Part shown: positions 1-6,091 of the stretch, piece by piece
Position numbering within the stretch: the stretch's first letter is position 1
How the letters are laid out: each line of letters begins with the position of its first letter
Assembly: GCA_002385545.1 (NCBI GenBank)
Contig: DGDR01000203.1
Coordinates: 1-10,404, forward strand
Source of the DNA: Clostridium sp. UBA3947
Lineage (GTDB): Bacteria; Bacillota; Clostridia; Clostridiales; Clostridiaceae
Reading direction: 5' to 3'
Length of the DNA: 10,404 nt
Position numbers and translations under genes: made by a program
The notes under the pieces: generated by a model
What the model was told of the DNA's origin: nothing
Database searches by the model: none
Seen by the model: only the letters and a program-made list of their open reading frames with translations

Positions 1-8
1 ACCTTCAT
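1..8 (-). CDS. Start of a leftward gene, cut by the window edge
   Basis: Only the ATG (minus strand, bases 8-6) and the next codon lie inside the window. The call rests on a very good ribosome binding site, AAGGAGT at 22-16 on the minus strand, seven bases before the ATG. The product cannot be named. The gene would follow the Fsa operon in the same direction but is separated from it by a hairpin and about 300 non-coding bases, so it probably has its own promoter. Confidence 0.5.
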
Positions 9-347
9 TCTTCTCACTCCTTATTTCGATTTTTATTAAGTTATAAATCCTACTTTATAACCTTACACCTATAGTCTTTTCATAGAAAAATTAATAAATA
101 ACTAGGACATGAAAAATTATATCAAAAGCTTCTTGTAAATACCCAATCAATTACCTTAACAATTTCTTAAATATTTCTTAAATTCTTACCCGCTTCTTTT
201 AAAGTTTTTGTAACAGCTTAATAGTGAGAGCATATAATAATTGTATAGACAGCACAACTTGTCTAATATTTGCATCTCTAGAACTTCTCTTCTCCCATCT
301 ATATAATAAACAGGCTACCCAAATCCTTGAGTAGCCTGTACTTTTTA
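9..347. other. Intergenic region without a gene
   Basis: No reading frame here looks coding. The stretch is very A+T-rich. It contains the ribosome binding site of the edge gene (16-22), a near-repeat of TTTCTTAAAT around 165-180, a TATAAT hexamer on the plus strand at 233-238, a six-bp inverted repeat TAGACA/TGTCTA at 246-265, and the terminator hairpin at 310-339. No convincing promoter for the edge gene was found on the minus strand. Confidence 0.6.
304..339 (-). terminator. Hairpin terminator after the Fsa operon, possibly bidirectional
   Basis: ACAGGCTAC at 310-318 and GTAGCCTGT at 331-339 form a perfect nine-bp stem with a 12-base loop. It lies nine bases past the stop codon of the cysteine-rich gene. 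On the minus strand it is followed by a moderate T-rich tail (TTTATTAT). On the plus strand it is followed by AC and five T, so it could also stop a rightward transcript. Confidence 0.7.
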
Positions 348-776
348 TTAAGCGGAAAGCAACTCCTTTACATCCTTATAAATTAACTGCTCTGAGATTC
401 CACCATAGTATCTGACTATACCATCTATTACTACAAAAGGCGCTTCATAATCCATTTCTGTAAGAATTCTAATATCATCATAGTCCAGAACATTTATCTT
501 TTTTAGGTCGTAAAACTCTAGCTTAACCATATCCTTTATATCGCTATTATTTATAAACTCTAATAGTTCCTCATACTGCTGACCTACCGTTTTACTTGGC
601 TCATTGCCACTACCACAGCCAGAGCAACTTTCTGTATTTGATAATCTTCCAGCTATCTGAATACCTCCGTTTTTCTTACTGCAACCGCCGCAGCCCCCTG
701 AGGAAGCACAACCACCACAGCCTTTTTTATTTTCAAGCCTTTCATTCCAAAAGCCAAATATATCAACCTTTATCAT
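348..776 (-). CDS. Thioredoxin-fold protein with three CxxC motifs
   Basis: The protein has 142 residues and no signal peptide, so it is cytoplasmic. A cysteine-rich insert carries three CxxC pairs, C20-GG-C23, C29-GG-C32 and C51-SG-C54, set in glycine-rich sequence. The C-terminal half reads as a thioredoxin-like fold: an acidic/hydrophobic strand around 84-89, then a strand with a probable cis-proline in APFVVIDG (112-119) and a closing GG turn. The nearest recognisable relatives are ArsD/YuzD-like small thioredoxin-fold proteins; this is a family impression, not a proven assignment. The cysteines suggest metal, Fe-S or arsenical binding, or disulfide chemistry. It starts 12 bases after the fsa stop codon with a GGGGG ribosome binding site at 786-782, so it is the last gene of that operon. 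The exact function is unknown. Confidence 0.8.
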   Translation of the reverse strand: MIKVDIFGFWNERLENKKGCGGCASSGGCGGCSKKNGGIQIAGRLSNTESCSGCGSGNEPSKTVGQQYEELLEFINNSDIKDMVKLEFYDLKKINVLDYDDIRILTEMDYEAPFVVIDGIVRYYGGISEQLIYKDVKELLSA

Positions 777-788
777 ATATACCCCCAG

Positions 789-1433
789 TTATTTCTTCAT
801 GGTCTCCCAATCCTTTAAGAATTTCTTTATCCCTGCTTCTGTGAGAGGATGATTTAACATTTGTTGAATTACCTTATAGGGAACCGTTGCTATATGGGCT
901 CCTGCTCTAGCAGCCTCTATTACATGTACAGGAGTGCGTACACTAGCACATATAATTTCTGTAGGAATGGCATGAATATCAAAGATTTCAGCCACCTCTT
1001 CTATTAAGCTCATTCCATTGTTGCCTATGTCATCCATCCTTCCTACAAAGGGGCTAACATAGGTTGCTCCTGCTCTAGCTGCCAGTAATGCTTGTGCCGC
1101 TGAGAATATTAAGGTTACATTAGTCCTTATTCCTTCTGAAGCTAATTGCTTAACAGCCTTTAATCCTTCTTCTATCATTGGTATCTTTATTACAATGTTT
1201 TTGTGTATTTTTGCCAATTCCCTGGCTTCCTTTAACATTTCCTCTGAGCTTAAGCCAATAACTTCTGCACTAATAGGTCCATCTACGATTTCAGCTATTT
1301 CCTTAACTACCTGTATAAAATCTCTGCCTTCCTTAGCTATAAGTGTTGGATTGGTAGTAACACCAGAAATCACACCCATAGCATTGACTCTTTTTATTTC
1401 CTCTACGTTTGCAGTATCCAAAAAGAGCTTCAT
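789..1433 (-). CDS. fsa: Fructose-6-phosphate aldolase / transaldolase-like protein
   Basis: This is a class I aldolase of the small transaldolase subfamily. Family members either cleave fructose 6-phosphate to dihydroxyacetone and glyceraldehyde 3-phosphate or act as transaldolases in the non-oxidative pentose phosphate pathway. The N-terminus MKLFLDTA, the GVTTNPTL motif (about 24-31), the Schiff-base lysine K83 in VIKIP, and the TLIFS and YVSPFVGRMDD segments all match. The 214 residues counted from base 1433 are the usual length. An upstream in-frame ATG at 1439 lies one base from the GGAGG and would be too close, whereas the ATG at 1433 is seven bases away and gives the conserved N-terminus. 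Sequence alone does not separate aldolase from transaldolase activity. The gene sits between a membrane protein and the CxxC protein and is probably cotranscribed with both. Confidence 0.93.
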   Translation of the reverse strand: MKLFLDTANVEEIKRVNAMGVISGVTTNPTLIAKEGRDFIQVVKEIAEIVDGPISAEVIGLSSEEMLKEARELAKIHKNIVIKIPMIEEGLKAVKQLASEGIRTNVTLIFSAAQALLAARAGATYVSPFVGRMDDIGNNGMSLIEEVAEIFDIHAIPTEIICASVRTPVHVIEAARAGAHIATVPYKVIQQMLNHPLTEAGIKKFLKDWETMKK

Positions 1434-1497
1434 TTCCATGCCTCCCCATTAATTTTCTTTACATATTAATATAGCTATTTACTCCTAATATGTGCCT

Positions 1498-1848
1498 TTA
1501 TTCAAAGTATAATACAATTGCACTAAGTATTATGGTAAAAATACCCACAAGACATAATAGTACCATGTATTTAAAGCTTACCTCCTTAGGCTTTAAGCTA
1601 GGGCTTGCTTCTTCAGTACTGTCCCTGCCTAGTAAGCTTCCTAAACGACGTTCCTTGGAGCTTATTCTATTTCTGAAATTGCCCAAAAGGCTTATAGGTC
1701 CTAGTCCTCCATATATTGCCCCCATGATGAATAATATATTACTGTAGTTTACTATGGTACGGTCTCCAAAAAAGAAGCAAATTGCGCCCCCTAAGGCTAG
1801 ATTAACAAGAAGAAGAATTAATATTATTTTAATATATTTTTTTAACAT
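1498..1848 (-). CDS. Small membrane protein, three predicted helices
   Basis: The protein has 116 residues and no family I can name with certainty; it somewhat resembles DUF3899-type small membrane proteins. Hydrophobic segments lie at about 5-27, 36-58 and 93-115. Between the second and third is a basic, polar stretch (about residues 58-85: arginines, a KERR cluster, a serine-rich section), probably cytoplasmic by the positive-inside rule. The ribosome binding site AGGGAG lies about ten bases before the ATG. The gene precedes fsa by 64 bases on the same strand with no terminator between, so it is likely the first gene of the operon. No residues point to transport or catalysis. Confidence 0.75.
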   Translation of the reverse strand: MLKKYIKIILILLLVNLALGGAICFFFGDRTIVNYSNILFIMGAIYGGLGPISLLGNFRNRISSKERRLGSLLGRDSTEEASPSLKPKEVSFKYMVLLCLVGIFTIILSAIVLYFE

Positions 1849-1964
1849 TAGTGTATCACTCCCTAAAGAAATTAAAATCCATAGTCACAGGCTTTCAGAG
1901 ATAAATATATATTATTATCTTACATTATTCTTGTAAAAAACAAAATAATAATAAAAATATTAAG

Positions 1965-1994
1965 TGAAAACTTTTTTAAAGCCAGCACGGTATA
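1965..1994 (+). promoter_or_regulatory. Candidate ECF-type promoter of the sigma/anti-sigma operon
   Basis: TGAAAAC at 1965-1971 followed by a T run, a 16-base spacer, and CGGTATA at 1988-1994 resembles the Firmicute ECF promoter layout (TGAAAC, 16-17 bases, CGTA/CGTC). It lies about 120 bases upstream of the sigma gene. ECF sigma factors usually transcribe their own operon, so this is a candidate autoregulatory site. The match is by eye. Confidence 0.5.
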
Positions 1995-2112
1995 TAAAGT
2001 AAAAGATAGATAATTAACACCAAATCTAATTTTGATATAGCGGATAAAAACTAGCTGTTGAATCTAATATATACTGTAGGCAATAGAACTAGATAAGGAA
2101 GGTGGTGCAATT

Positions 2113-2655
2113 GTGGGTGAAAGCTTAATTTCAAAAGTTAAAAGCGGTGATAAAAAGGCCTTCGAAGAATTATACAACATATACGCAGAACAAGCCCTTA
2201 GAACAGCAATGGCCATAACTAAAAATAAGGCCTCCGCCGCCGATGCTGTTCAGGAAGCTTTTATTCGAGTTTATAACAATATAAATAGTTTTGATGAAAG
2301 CAAGCCCTTTAGCCCTTGGTTCTATAAAATCCTAGTAAACGAATGTAACAGATTGCTTTCAAAAAACTCTAGAACAGTACTAATAAGCAATTTCTTTGAA
2401 AGCGGTCTTGATAAATCAAGATATGATAGTTATAAATTTCAAGAATATGAGAATCTCTATAAAGCAGTTCAAAACTTGAAGGATATTAATAGAATTCCTA
2501 TTGTATTAAAATACCTTAAAGGCTTTTCTGAAGAAGAGATTGCTCAAATACTTGATATAAATATAAATACTGTTAAATCTCGACTTTTTAAAGGAAGACA
2601 AAAACTAAGAAAATACCTAGAAATTCTTGAAGGGGGAAGTGAAAAACATGGGTGA
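2113..2655 (+). CDS. ECF-type RNA polymerase sigma factor
   Basis: A 180-residue sigma-70 family protein with only regions 2 and 4, as in extracytoplasmic-function sigma factors. Region 2 covers about 15-85, with the DAVQEAFIRVY segment (44-54) binding core polymerase and FSPWFYKILVNECNR (66-80) reading the -10 element. Region 4 covers about 118-170, with a helix-turn-helix in FSEEEIAQILDININTVKSR (138-157). Length is typical. It starts with GTG, seven bases after AAGGTGG at 2099-2105. The stop codon overlaps the start of the next gene, a membrane-anchored protein that is almost certainly its anti-sigma factor. The inducing signal is likely an envelope stress but cannot be read from the sequence. 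It cannot be assigned to SigV, SigW or another named group here. Confidence 0.93.
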   Translation: MGESLISKVKSGDKKAFEELYNIYAEQALRTAMAITKNKASAADAVQEAFIRVYNNINSFDESKPFSPWFYKILVNECNRLLSKNSRTVLISNFFESGLDKSRYDSYKFQEYENLYKAVQNLKDINRIPIVLKYLKGFSEEEIAQILDININTVKSRLFKGRQKLRKYLEILEGGSEKHG

Positions 2656-3376
2656 AATTAATGAAAGAAAATTGGAGGAAGCCTTAATGAATGGAACGGA
2701 TGAAGCCGTTCATCTAAAGGAAGCAGTATGGGCTAATATCGAAAAGGATTTAGCCTTCAAGAAGGACAAAAAACCAAAAAAGAAAATAGGTATCTTTAAG
2801 TACGGAGTTATAGCTGCCGCCTTAGCCTTGGTGGTATTAGCTACAAATACTAAATATGTAAATGCTGCCGTAGATAAAATTAAAGATATGTTTGCTCCTA
2901 CTAAAATTATCAATCAAACTCTAGAGGGAGACCTAGAAGAAACTCAGGTAGAACTAGAAGCTAGCTCTCAGAAATATATCATATATGTCGATAAGTCAAT
3001 ATATGAGATTGTAAAGGAAAAGGACAAAGATATTATAAGACCTAAGGAAAGAGTAGAAACCTTACCTGAAGTTTCAATGACTATTGAGCAGGTAGCAAAA
3101 AAGCCTGAGGAAGCAGCAAAGGATATAGAGCAGGAGCTTAACAGCAAATTCCCTAAGGTAACTAACCTAGGAGAAGTAACTACACCAGTGAAAGGTCTAG
3201 CTTATCATGCAATAGATGGCAATTTAGCAACCTCTACCGTTGTAGATTATTATATCGTAGACAACGAAAAGGGAGGCTCCTTTATAATAAAGAAGCAATA
3301 TTTCCTAGAAGCTGCTGAAGGCCATGGAGTACGATTTGACAATATGCTAAAGGAATTTAAAATTATTAAGGAATAA
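2648..3376 (+). CDS. Membrane-anchored anti-sigma factor
   Basis: The protein has 242 residues from the ATG at 2648, which overlaps the sigma gene by eight bases and follows a GGGGGAAG ribosome binding site at about 2631-2638. A longer frame from TTG at 2627 is unlikely because that codon precedes the binding site. The first 45 residues are charged and cytoplasmic and should hold the sigma factor. A lysine cluster (38-46) precedes one transmembrane helix at about 49-66, and the rest (about 175 residues) faces outside. There is no HxxxCxxC zinc anti-sigma motif, so it belongs to a non-zinc class. The VNAAVDKIKDMF segment just after the helix resembles the juxtamembrane region of DUF4179/DUF4367-type clostridial anti-sigma factors. 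Release probably involves regulated proteolysis or ligand sensing by the outer domain; this is inference from position. Confidence 0.85.
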   Translation: MGEINERKLEEALMNGTDEAVHLKEAVWANIEKDLAFKKDKKPKKKIGIFKYGVIAAALALVVLATNTKYVNAAVDKIKDMFAPTKIINQTLEGDLEETQVELEASSQKYIIYVDKSIYEIVKEKDKDIIRPKERVETLPEVSMTIEQVAKKPEEAAKDIEQELNSKFPKVTNLGEVTTPVKGLAYHAIDGNLATSTVVDYYIVDNEKGGSFIIKKQYFLEAAEGHGVRFDNMLKEFKIIKE

Positions 3377-3404
3377 GAAGTGGTTGAAAGCCACTTCTTT
3401 TTTT
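3377..3404 (+). terminator. Intrinsic terminator of the sigma/anti-sigma operon
   Basis: The stem GAAGTGGTT (3377-3385) pairs with AGCCACTTC (3389-3397), with one G-U pair, around a three-base loop. Seven T follow at 3398-3404. It begins directly after the anti-sigma stop codon. Confidence 0.92.
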
Positions 3405-3418
3405 ATGACTTGAAAAGA

Positions 3419-3445
3419 GAAAAATGTAAAATGTTTACATTTTTC
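3419..3445 (+). promoter_or_regulatory. Operator-like perfect palindrome over the lipoprotein promoter
   Basis: Arms of 12 bases, GAAAAATGTAAA (3419-3430) and TTTACATTTTTC (3434-3445), are perfect inverted repeats around ATG. The right arm contains the -35 hexamer of the lipoprotein promoter, so a dimeric regulator bound here would block polymerase. The cognate regulator is not in the window and I do not match the core TGTAAA-N3-TTTACA to a known regulon. Confidence 0.6.
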
Positions 3446-3462
3446 CTTATTAATGTTATAAT
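3434..3462 (+). promoter_or_regulatory. Sigma-A promoter of the lipoprotein gene
   Basis: TTTACA at 3434-3439 and a perfect TATAAT at 3457-3462 are separated by exactly 17 bases. The start point would be near 3469, about 65 bases before the ATG. The lipoprotein therefore has its own promoter and is separated from the sigma operon by a terminator. Confidence 0.85.
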
Positions 3463-3533
3463 ATTCCATAATAACATATTATTAACTCAATTTAATTCTT
3501 GGATTTACTATTTACATATGAAGGGAGATAATT

Positions 3534-4232
3534 ATGAAAAAAAGACTAGTTGCTTTTATCCTGCTCTGCTGTACTGGCTTTTCGTTAATGGCCTGCAGCA
3601 ATAAACATACCACAGTAGCTAGCTATGTTAAGAATAAGCAAAAGACAGGAAATAAGAAAAAAAGCTATGATAAAGGGTTAAGTAACTTAAAGTACAATAG
3701 CAAGCCAGAAAAAGGCTCATGGACTCTTGATGAAATAGATATAGCTTCTAGTCATCGATTTAACAGCGCAGAGGATTTTTGGATAAGCTATAAGGGAATA
3801 AAGTACCAGCTGCCAACTAGCATCTCCCTATTCCAAGATTGGAGTTCAAATGAAATAAATGAAATTGTAAGGCCAGGTCAATACCTCATAGGAGCTTCTT
3901 TGAAAAGAGAGGGCTATGAATCTGTGTCCATAGTTCCCTATAATGATACCACCGAAGATCTAAAGGTTGCCGATTGCAAAATTGCAGGACTAACCATAAG
4001 ACAACCTCTTAGTTCTGCTAAAACTATAGAAGTTTCCCTTCCCTGCGGTATTACCTTAGGCAGCACCTATGATGATGTAATAAAGGCCTACGGAGAGGCT
4101 ACAGTAAACATTGCTAGTATAAACTATCCAAATTCTAAGATTATTACCTACAGGGTAGATCTTTATACCTATGTTAGAATTGGTTTTTCAAATAATCTTG
4201 TTACCTTTTTTGATATAAGAAATATGAACTAA
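3534..4232 (+). CDS. Predicted lipoprotein of unknown function
   Basis: The protein has 232 residues. The N-terminus is a lipoprotein signal: basic KKR, a hydrophobic core, and the lipobox L18-M19-A20-C21, so C21 should be lipidated and the protein anchored outside the membrane. A lysine-rich linker follows to about residue 60. The C-terminal part has a segment LGSTYDDVIKAYGEA (about 180-194), like the repeated unit of SmpA/BLIP-like small secreted domains, followed by a short beta-rich tail. That resemblance is structural guesswork. AAGGGAG at 3521-3527 fixes the start. The gene follows an ECF sigma operon but has its own promoter and a palindromic operator, so it need not belong to the same regulon. 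A stem-loop follows the stop codon. Confidence 0.85.
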   Translation: MKKRLVAFILLCCTGFSLMACSNKHTTVASYVKNKQKTGNKKKSYDKGLSNLKYNSKPEKGSWTLDEIDIASSHRFNSAEDFWISYKGIKYQLPTSISLFQDWSSNEINEIVRPGQYLIGASLKREGYESVSIVPYNDTTEDLKVADCKIAGLTIRQPLSSAKTIEVSLPCGITLGSTYDDVIKAYGEATVNIASINYPNSKIITYRVDLYTYVRIGFSNNLVTFFDIRNMN

Positions 4233-4279
4233 AAGGCTGTTGCATAACTAGTAAATCTGCTGGCTGTGCAGCAGCCTTT
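4232..4279 (+). terminator. Strong stem-loop after the lipoprotein gene
   Basis: AAGGCTGTTGCA (4233-4244) pairs with TGCAGCAGCCTT (4267-4278) through 12 base pairs with one G-U, extended by one A-T pair. The loop is 22 bases. There is no good T run afterwards (TGCTATT), so it may be a weak terminator, an mRNA-end stabiliser or part of a decayed element. Confidence 0.45.
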
Positions 4280-4394
4280 GCTATTAAATGGAACCCGCTG
4301 GTGAGTATATTGCTTTTTTACTATGTTGCTTTGTTTCAAAAAAGTGTTGATGGATAGAAAAAATATTAGGACAAGCATTAGGGGCATTTAAAGC

Positions 4395-4444
4395 AAAAAA
4401 GACTGCTACACAAAGAACATCAAATCAGTTCCTGTGTTACAGCC
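4395..4444 (-). terminator. Terminator of the retropepsin-like protease operon
   Basis: On the minus strand a long imperfect stem, GGCTGTAACACAGGAAC (4444-4428) against the sequence ending CTACACAAAGAAC on the plus strand (4401-4418), is followed by six T (4400-4395). It lies about 30 bases beyond the protease stop codon. Confidence 0.7.
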
Positions 4445-4475
4445 TATCAAATAGTCCTCTACTTATTTATTTTAG

Positions 4476-4859
4476 TTAATTCACAATAAAATTAAATTCT
4501 TTTAAATCGATTACTGCTCCTACCTTAGTTAATATATCTAAGCCAATTAAGCCCTTAATTTGTCCACTATTATCTATTGTGCCAAAGTCAATTTCTATAT
4601 CATTGATGCTTTGAGAGCCTATTTTAATTTCATTTAGCTTTTTTATAAATCCATTATACTTTTTACCATCCACACTACAGTATTCCATAATCCTATCGCC
4701 AGCTTCCACATGTATCCCCATGTCTGCTACTGCTTCATATGCTATTATTGAGGTGGCTGCGCCTGTGTCTATAACTACATCGTTGATTATCTTTGAATTA
4801 CCGTTATAAGTAATCTTTATGGATGTAAATAACAACCCATCCCTGTGCTCAATTCTCAT
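4476..4859 (-). CDS. Small retropepsin-like aspartyl protease
   Basis: The protein has 127 residues, about one retropepsin monomer. The catalytic motif D31-T32-G33-A34 follows a hydrophobic strand (VVI), and the second conserved hydrophobic-glycine element, GLIGLDIL (103-110), sits at the expected distance. This fits the Asp_protease_2/retroviral-like aspartyl protease families, whose members act as homodimers with one aspartate from each chain. There is no signal peptide or membrane helix, so a cytoplasmic location is likely. Its substrate is unknown. The start codon overlaps the stop of the upstream gene as TAATG, with GAGGTGA inside the end of that gene as the ribosome binding site. The two are therefore translationally coupled and probably act together. 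Confidence 0.88.
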   Translation of the reverse strand: MRIEHRDGLLFTSIKITYNGNSKIINDVVIDTGAATSIIAYEAVADMGIHVEAGDRIMEYCSVDGKKYNGFIKKLNEIKIGSQSINDIEIDFGTIDNSGQIKGLIGLDILTKVGAVIDLKEFNFIVN

Positions 4860-5104
4860 TAACTTTCACCTCTATAGCCCCTATTATTTTTAACTTCAAT
4901 AAATAAACTTTCGTTTCCTGTATGATAAACTAAAGTGTTCTCTTCTGTTTTAATCAATTCTCTTGTGGCCGCATCACTATCGTCCATAACCTCTATAACA
5001 GCTAACTCATCTATGTACTTTTTATTTCCTTCCATATGTGATTCTAATACTTGAAGTTTAATATACTGATTAGGATAGGTTCTCCTTACCTCTTCCCACT
5101 TCAC
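4859..5104 (-). CDS. Small acidic protein coupled to the aspartyl protease
   Basis: The protein has 81 residues with no membrane segment. It begins with GTG, since an ATG two bases upstream leads straight to a stop in another frame. AAGGAAGGTG lies five bases before the start. The sequence is mixed alpha/beta with a repeated acidic character (VMDDSDAA, KTEEN) and ends in a basic tail. I recall similar small proteins beside this kind of protease in other Clostridia, but no function is known to me. The gene overlaps the protease start by one base. It could be a substrate, an inhibitor or a structural partner of the protease. Confidence 0.8.
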   Translation of the reverse strand: MKWEEVRRTYPNQYIKLQVLESHMEGNKKYIDELAVIEVMDDSDAATRELIKTEENTLVYHTGNESLFIEVKNNRGYRGES

Positions 5105-5140
5105 ATAATCACCTTCCTTAGTTTATTGTATTTCTTATAT

Positions 5141-5149
5141 ATTATAACA
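5141..5149 (-). promoter_or_regulatory. Extended -10 promoter of the protease operon
   Basis: On the minus strand TGTTATAAT (5149-5141) gives an extended -10 motif, about 36 bases before the GTG start at 5104. The -35 region (TTTGCT with 16 bases between) is poor, as is usual for extended -10 promoters. Confidence 0.45.
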
Positions 5150-5265
5150 TATTGCTTCATTTAGCAAATTATAATATAGAACATCCTTTAATAATAATAC
5201 GTTTTGTAGCCCTTTTAGCTACTTATAAACTATGTATGTTCAATATATATGTAAATTATTATAAC

Positions 5266-5520
5266 CTATAGAAAAAGCTTAAAGATAACAAGAAAAGCTA
5301 TCCCTGGAATGCCGCAAAAGCCAGCAATTAGTATTGTTATCACATTTACTCCCAGGGTAAATCCAAAGAATGTCCCAATTAAATTTGTGCTTATAAGAAG
5401 CAATAGTCCTAATATGCAATTCAATACAATAAACTTTACGAACCTAAAGGATCTGGAAAAGCTTCTTGCTATAAAAAGCAAAACAAAGACTACTAGCAAA
5501 AAGGCAAGTATAATATCCAT
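5266..5520 (-). CDS. bofA: Pro-sigma-K processing inhibitor BofA
   Basis: The protein has 84 residues, the usual size of BofA. It is almost entirely hydrophobic: one helix at about 2-18, a short basic turn (SRSFRFVK), a second helix at about 29-45, and a C-terminal hydrophobic part with the family-typical VNVITILIAGFCGIPG (about 59-74). In Bacillus subtilis BofA holds the SpoIVFB intramembrane protease inactive in the outer forespore membrane until a forespore signal arrives. Many Clostridia keep bofA without the full checkpoint, so its role here may differ. The upstream neighbour is DUF2508, as in B. subtilis (yaaL-bofA). The GGAGG binding site lies within a hairpin (5529-5570), which could limit translation. 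Confidence 0.92.
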   Translation of the reverse strand: MDIILAFLLVVFVLLFIARSFSRSFRFVKFIVLNCILGLLLLISTNLIGTFFGFTLGVNVITILIAGFCGIPGIAFLVIFKLFL

Positions 5521-5528
5521 ATCAAATC

Positions 5529-5570
5529 CTCCATGTAATATTTCTTTTTATATAAATATTATTCATGGAG
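5529..5570 (-). promoter_or_regulatory. Hairpin covering the bofA ribosome binding site
   Basis: CTCCATG (5529-5535) pairs with CATGGAG (5564-5570), and TAATATTT (5536-5543) with AAATATTA (5554-5561), giving 15 base pairs with a two-base bulge. The GGAGG of bofA (minus strand 5532-5528) lies largely in the stem. The folded mRNA would hide the binding site. The arrangement is visible; regulation is inferred. Confidence 0.5.
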
Positions 5571-5604
5571 TTGATATACTACAAAAACTAATGATTTTTA
5601 ACCA

Positions 5605-5877
5605 TTAAATAGCCCTTGCCTCCACTAGAATATTATGTTGCTTTACCTTTATATTCCTTCTCTTAGCTTCAGAAAGCAAAAACTCATATCTAGCTTTTGC
5701 GGCCTCTTCTAAATAAATAGCGTAATCAACAAGCTTAGGTTCGCAAACATTTTCAAAAAAGTTTCTAGCAAATTCTATTTGGTTTACGGCATCCTCTATT
5801 GCAGTAATTATCTCATCTTCCTTGTTGTTCTGTTGGGCATTATTAAAAATGTACTCTAAAATCTTATCCTTATCCAT
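5605..5877 (-). CDS. DUF2508 family protein (YaaL-like)
   Basis: The protein has 90 residues and is soluble and charged. It is largely helical: a middle segment (about 23-80) of two long amphipathic helices with the family-typical pattern around IEFARNFFENVCEPKLVDYAIYLEEAAKARYEFLLSEAKRR. This matches the DUF2508/YaaL family, whose gene sits just before bofA in Bacillus and many Clostridia. The function is unknown. GGGAGG lies about eight bases before the ATG. In most genomes the pair follows recR and dnaX, which are absent here, so the pair appears to have its own promoter. Its gene ends 85 bases before bofA begins, and the bofA leader hairpin lies in that gap. Confidence 0.87.
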   Translation of the reverse strand: MDKDKILEYIFNNAQQNNKEDEIITAIEDAVNQIEFARNFFENVCEPKLVDYAIYLEEAAKARYEFLLSEAKRRNIKVKQHNILVEARAI

Positions 5878-5958
5878 AATTAACCTCCCAATTGTATTAT
5901 ATTGAAATTATAGACACAAGTTGTTATTTATATTCACTCTTGGGTCTAATCACTGCAA

Positions 5959-5973
5959 TTAATTTACATCCAT
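5959..5973 (-). CDS. Four-codon leader reading frame (MDVN)
   Basis: An ATG at 5973 preceded by GGGGAG at 5984-5979, five bases away, opens a frame that stops after four codons. The binding site is as good as those of the real genes. It lies about 110 bases downstream of the promoter at 6092-6121 and about 80 bases before DUF2508. It may be a leader peptide, a chance site or the start of a decayed gene. Confidence 0.25.
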   Translation of the reverse strand: MDVN

Positions 5974-6091
5974 AGAATCTCCCCTATCCCTCTTGTAATA
6001 TTAAATTTCCTAGTATTCCTTGCCGTCTGCCAATTACTTTTTTGTATGTTTCAAAAATATTAAATCTGTAACATAAAGTTCATGTATTCCA

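Noticed and set aside
596..844. Plus-strand frame over the cysteine-rich gene and the end of fsa
   Set aside because: It crosses two well-supported genes on the other strand and has no family features.
1434..1439. Two-residue longer start of the Fsa protein
   Set aside because: That ATG is one base from the GGAGG, too close for initiation. The next ATG has correct spacing and gives the conserved MKLFLDTA.
2627..2647. Anti-sigma start at TTG 2627
   Set aside because: The codon precedes the ribosome binding site. The ATG at 2648 overlaps the sigma gene in the usual coupled manner.
3380..3604. 74-residue frame on the plus strand across the lipoprotein promoter
   Set aside because: It runs through the terminator, operator and promoter and overlaps the lipoprotein signal peptide in another frame. 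No ribosome binding site is present.
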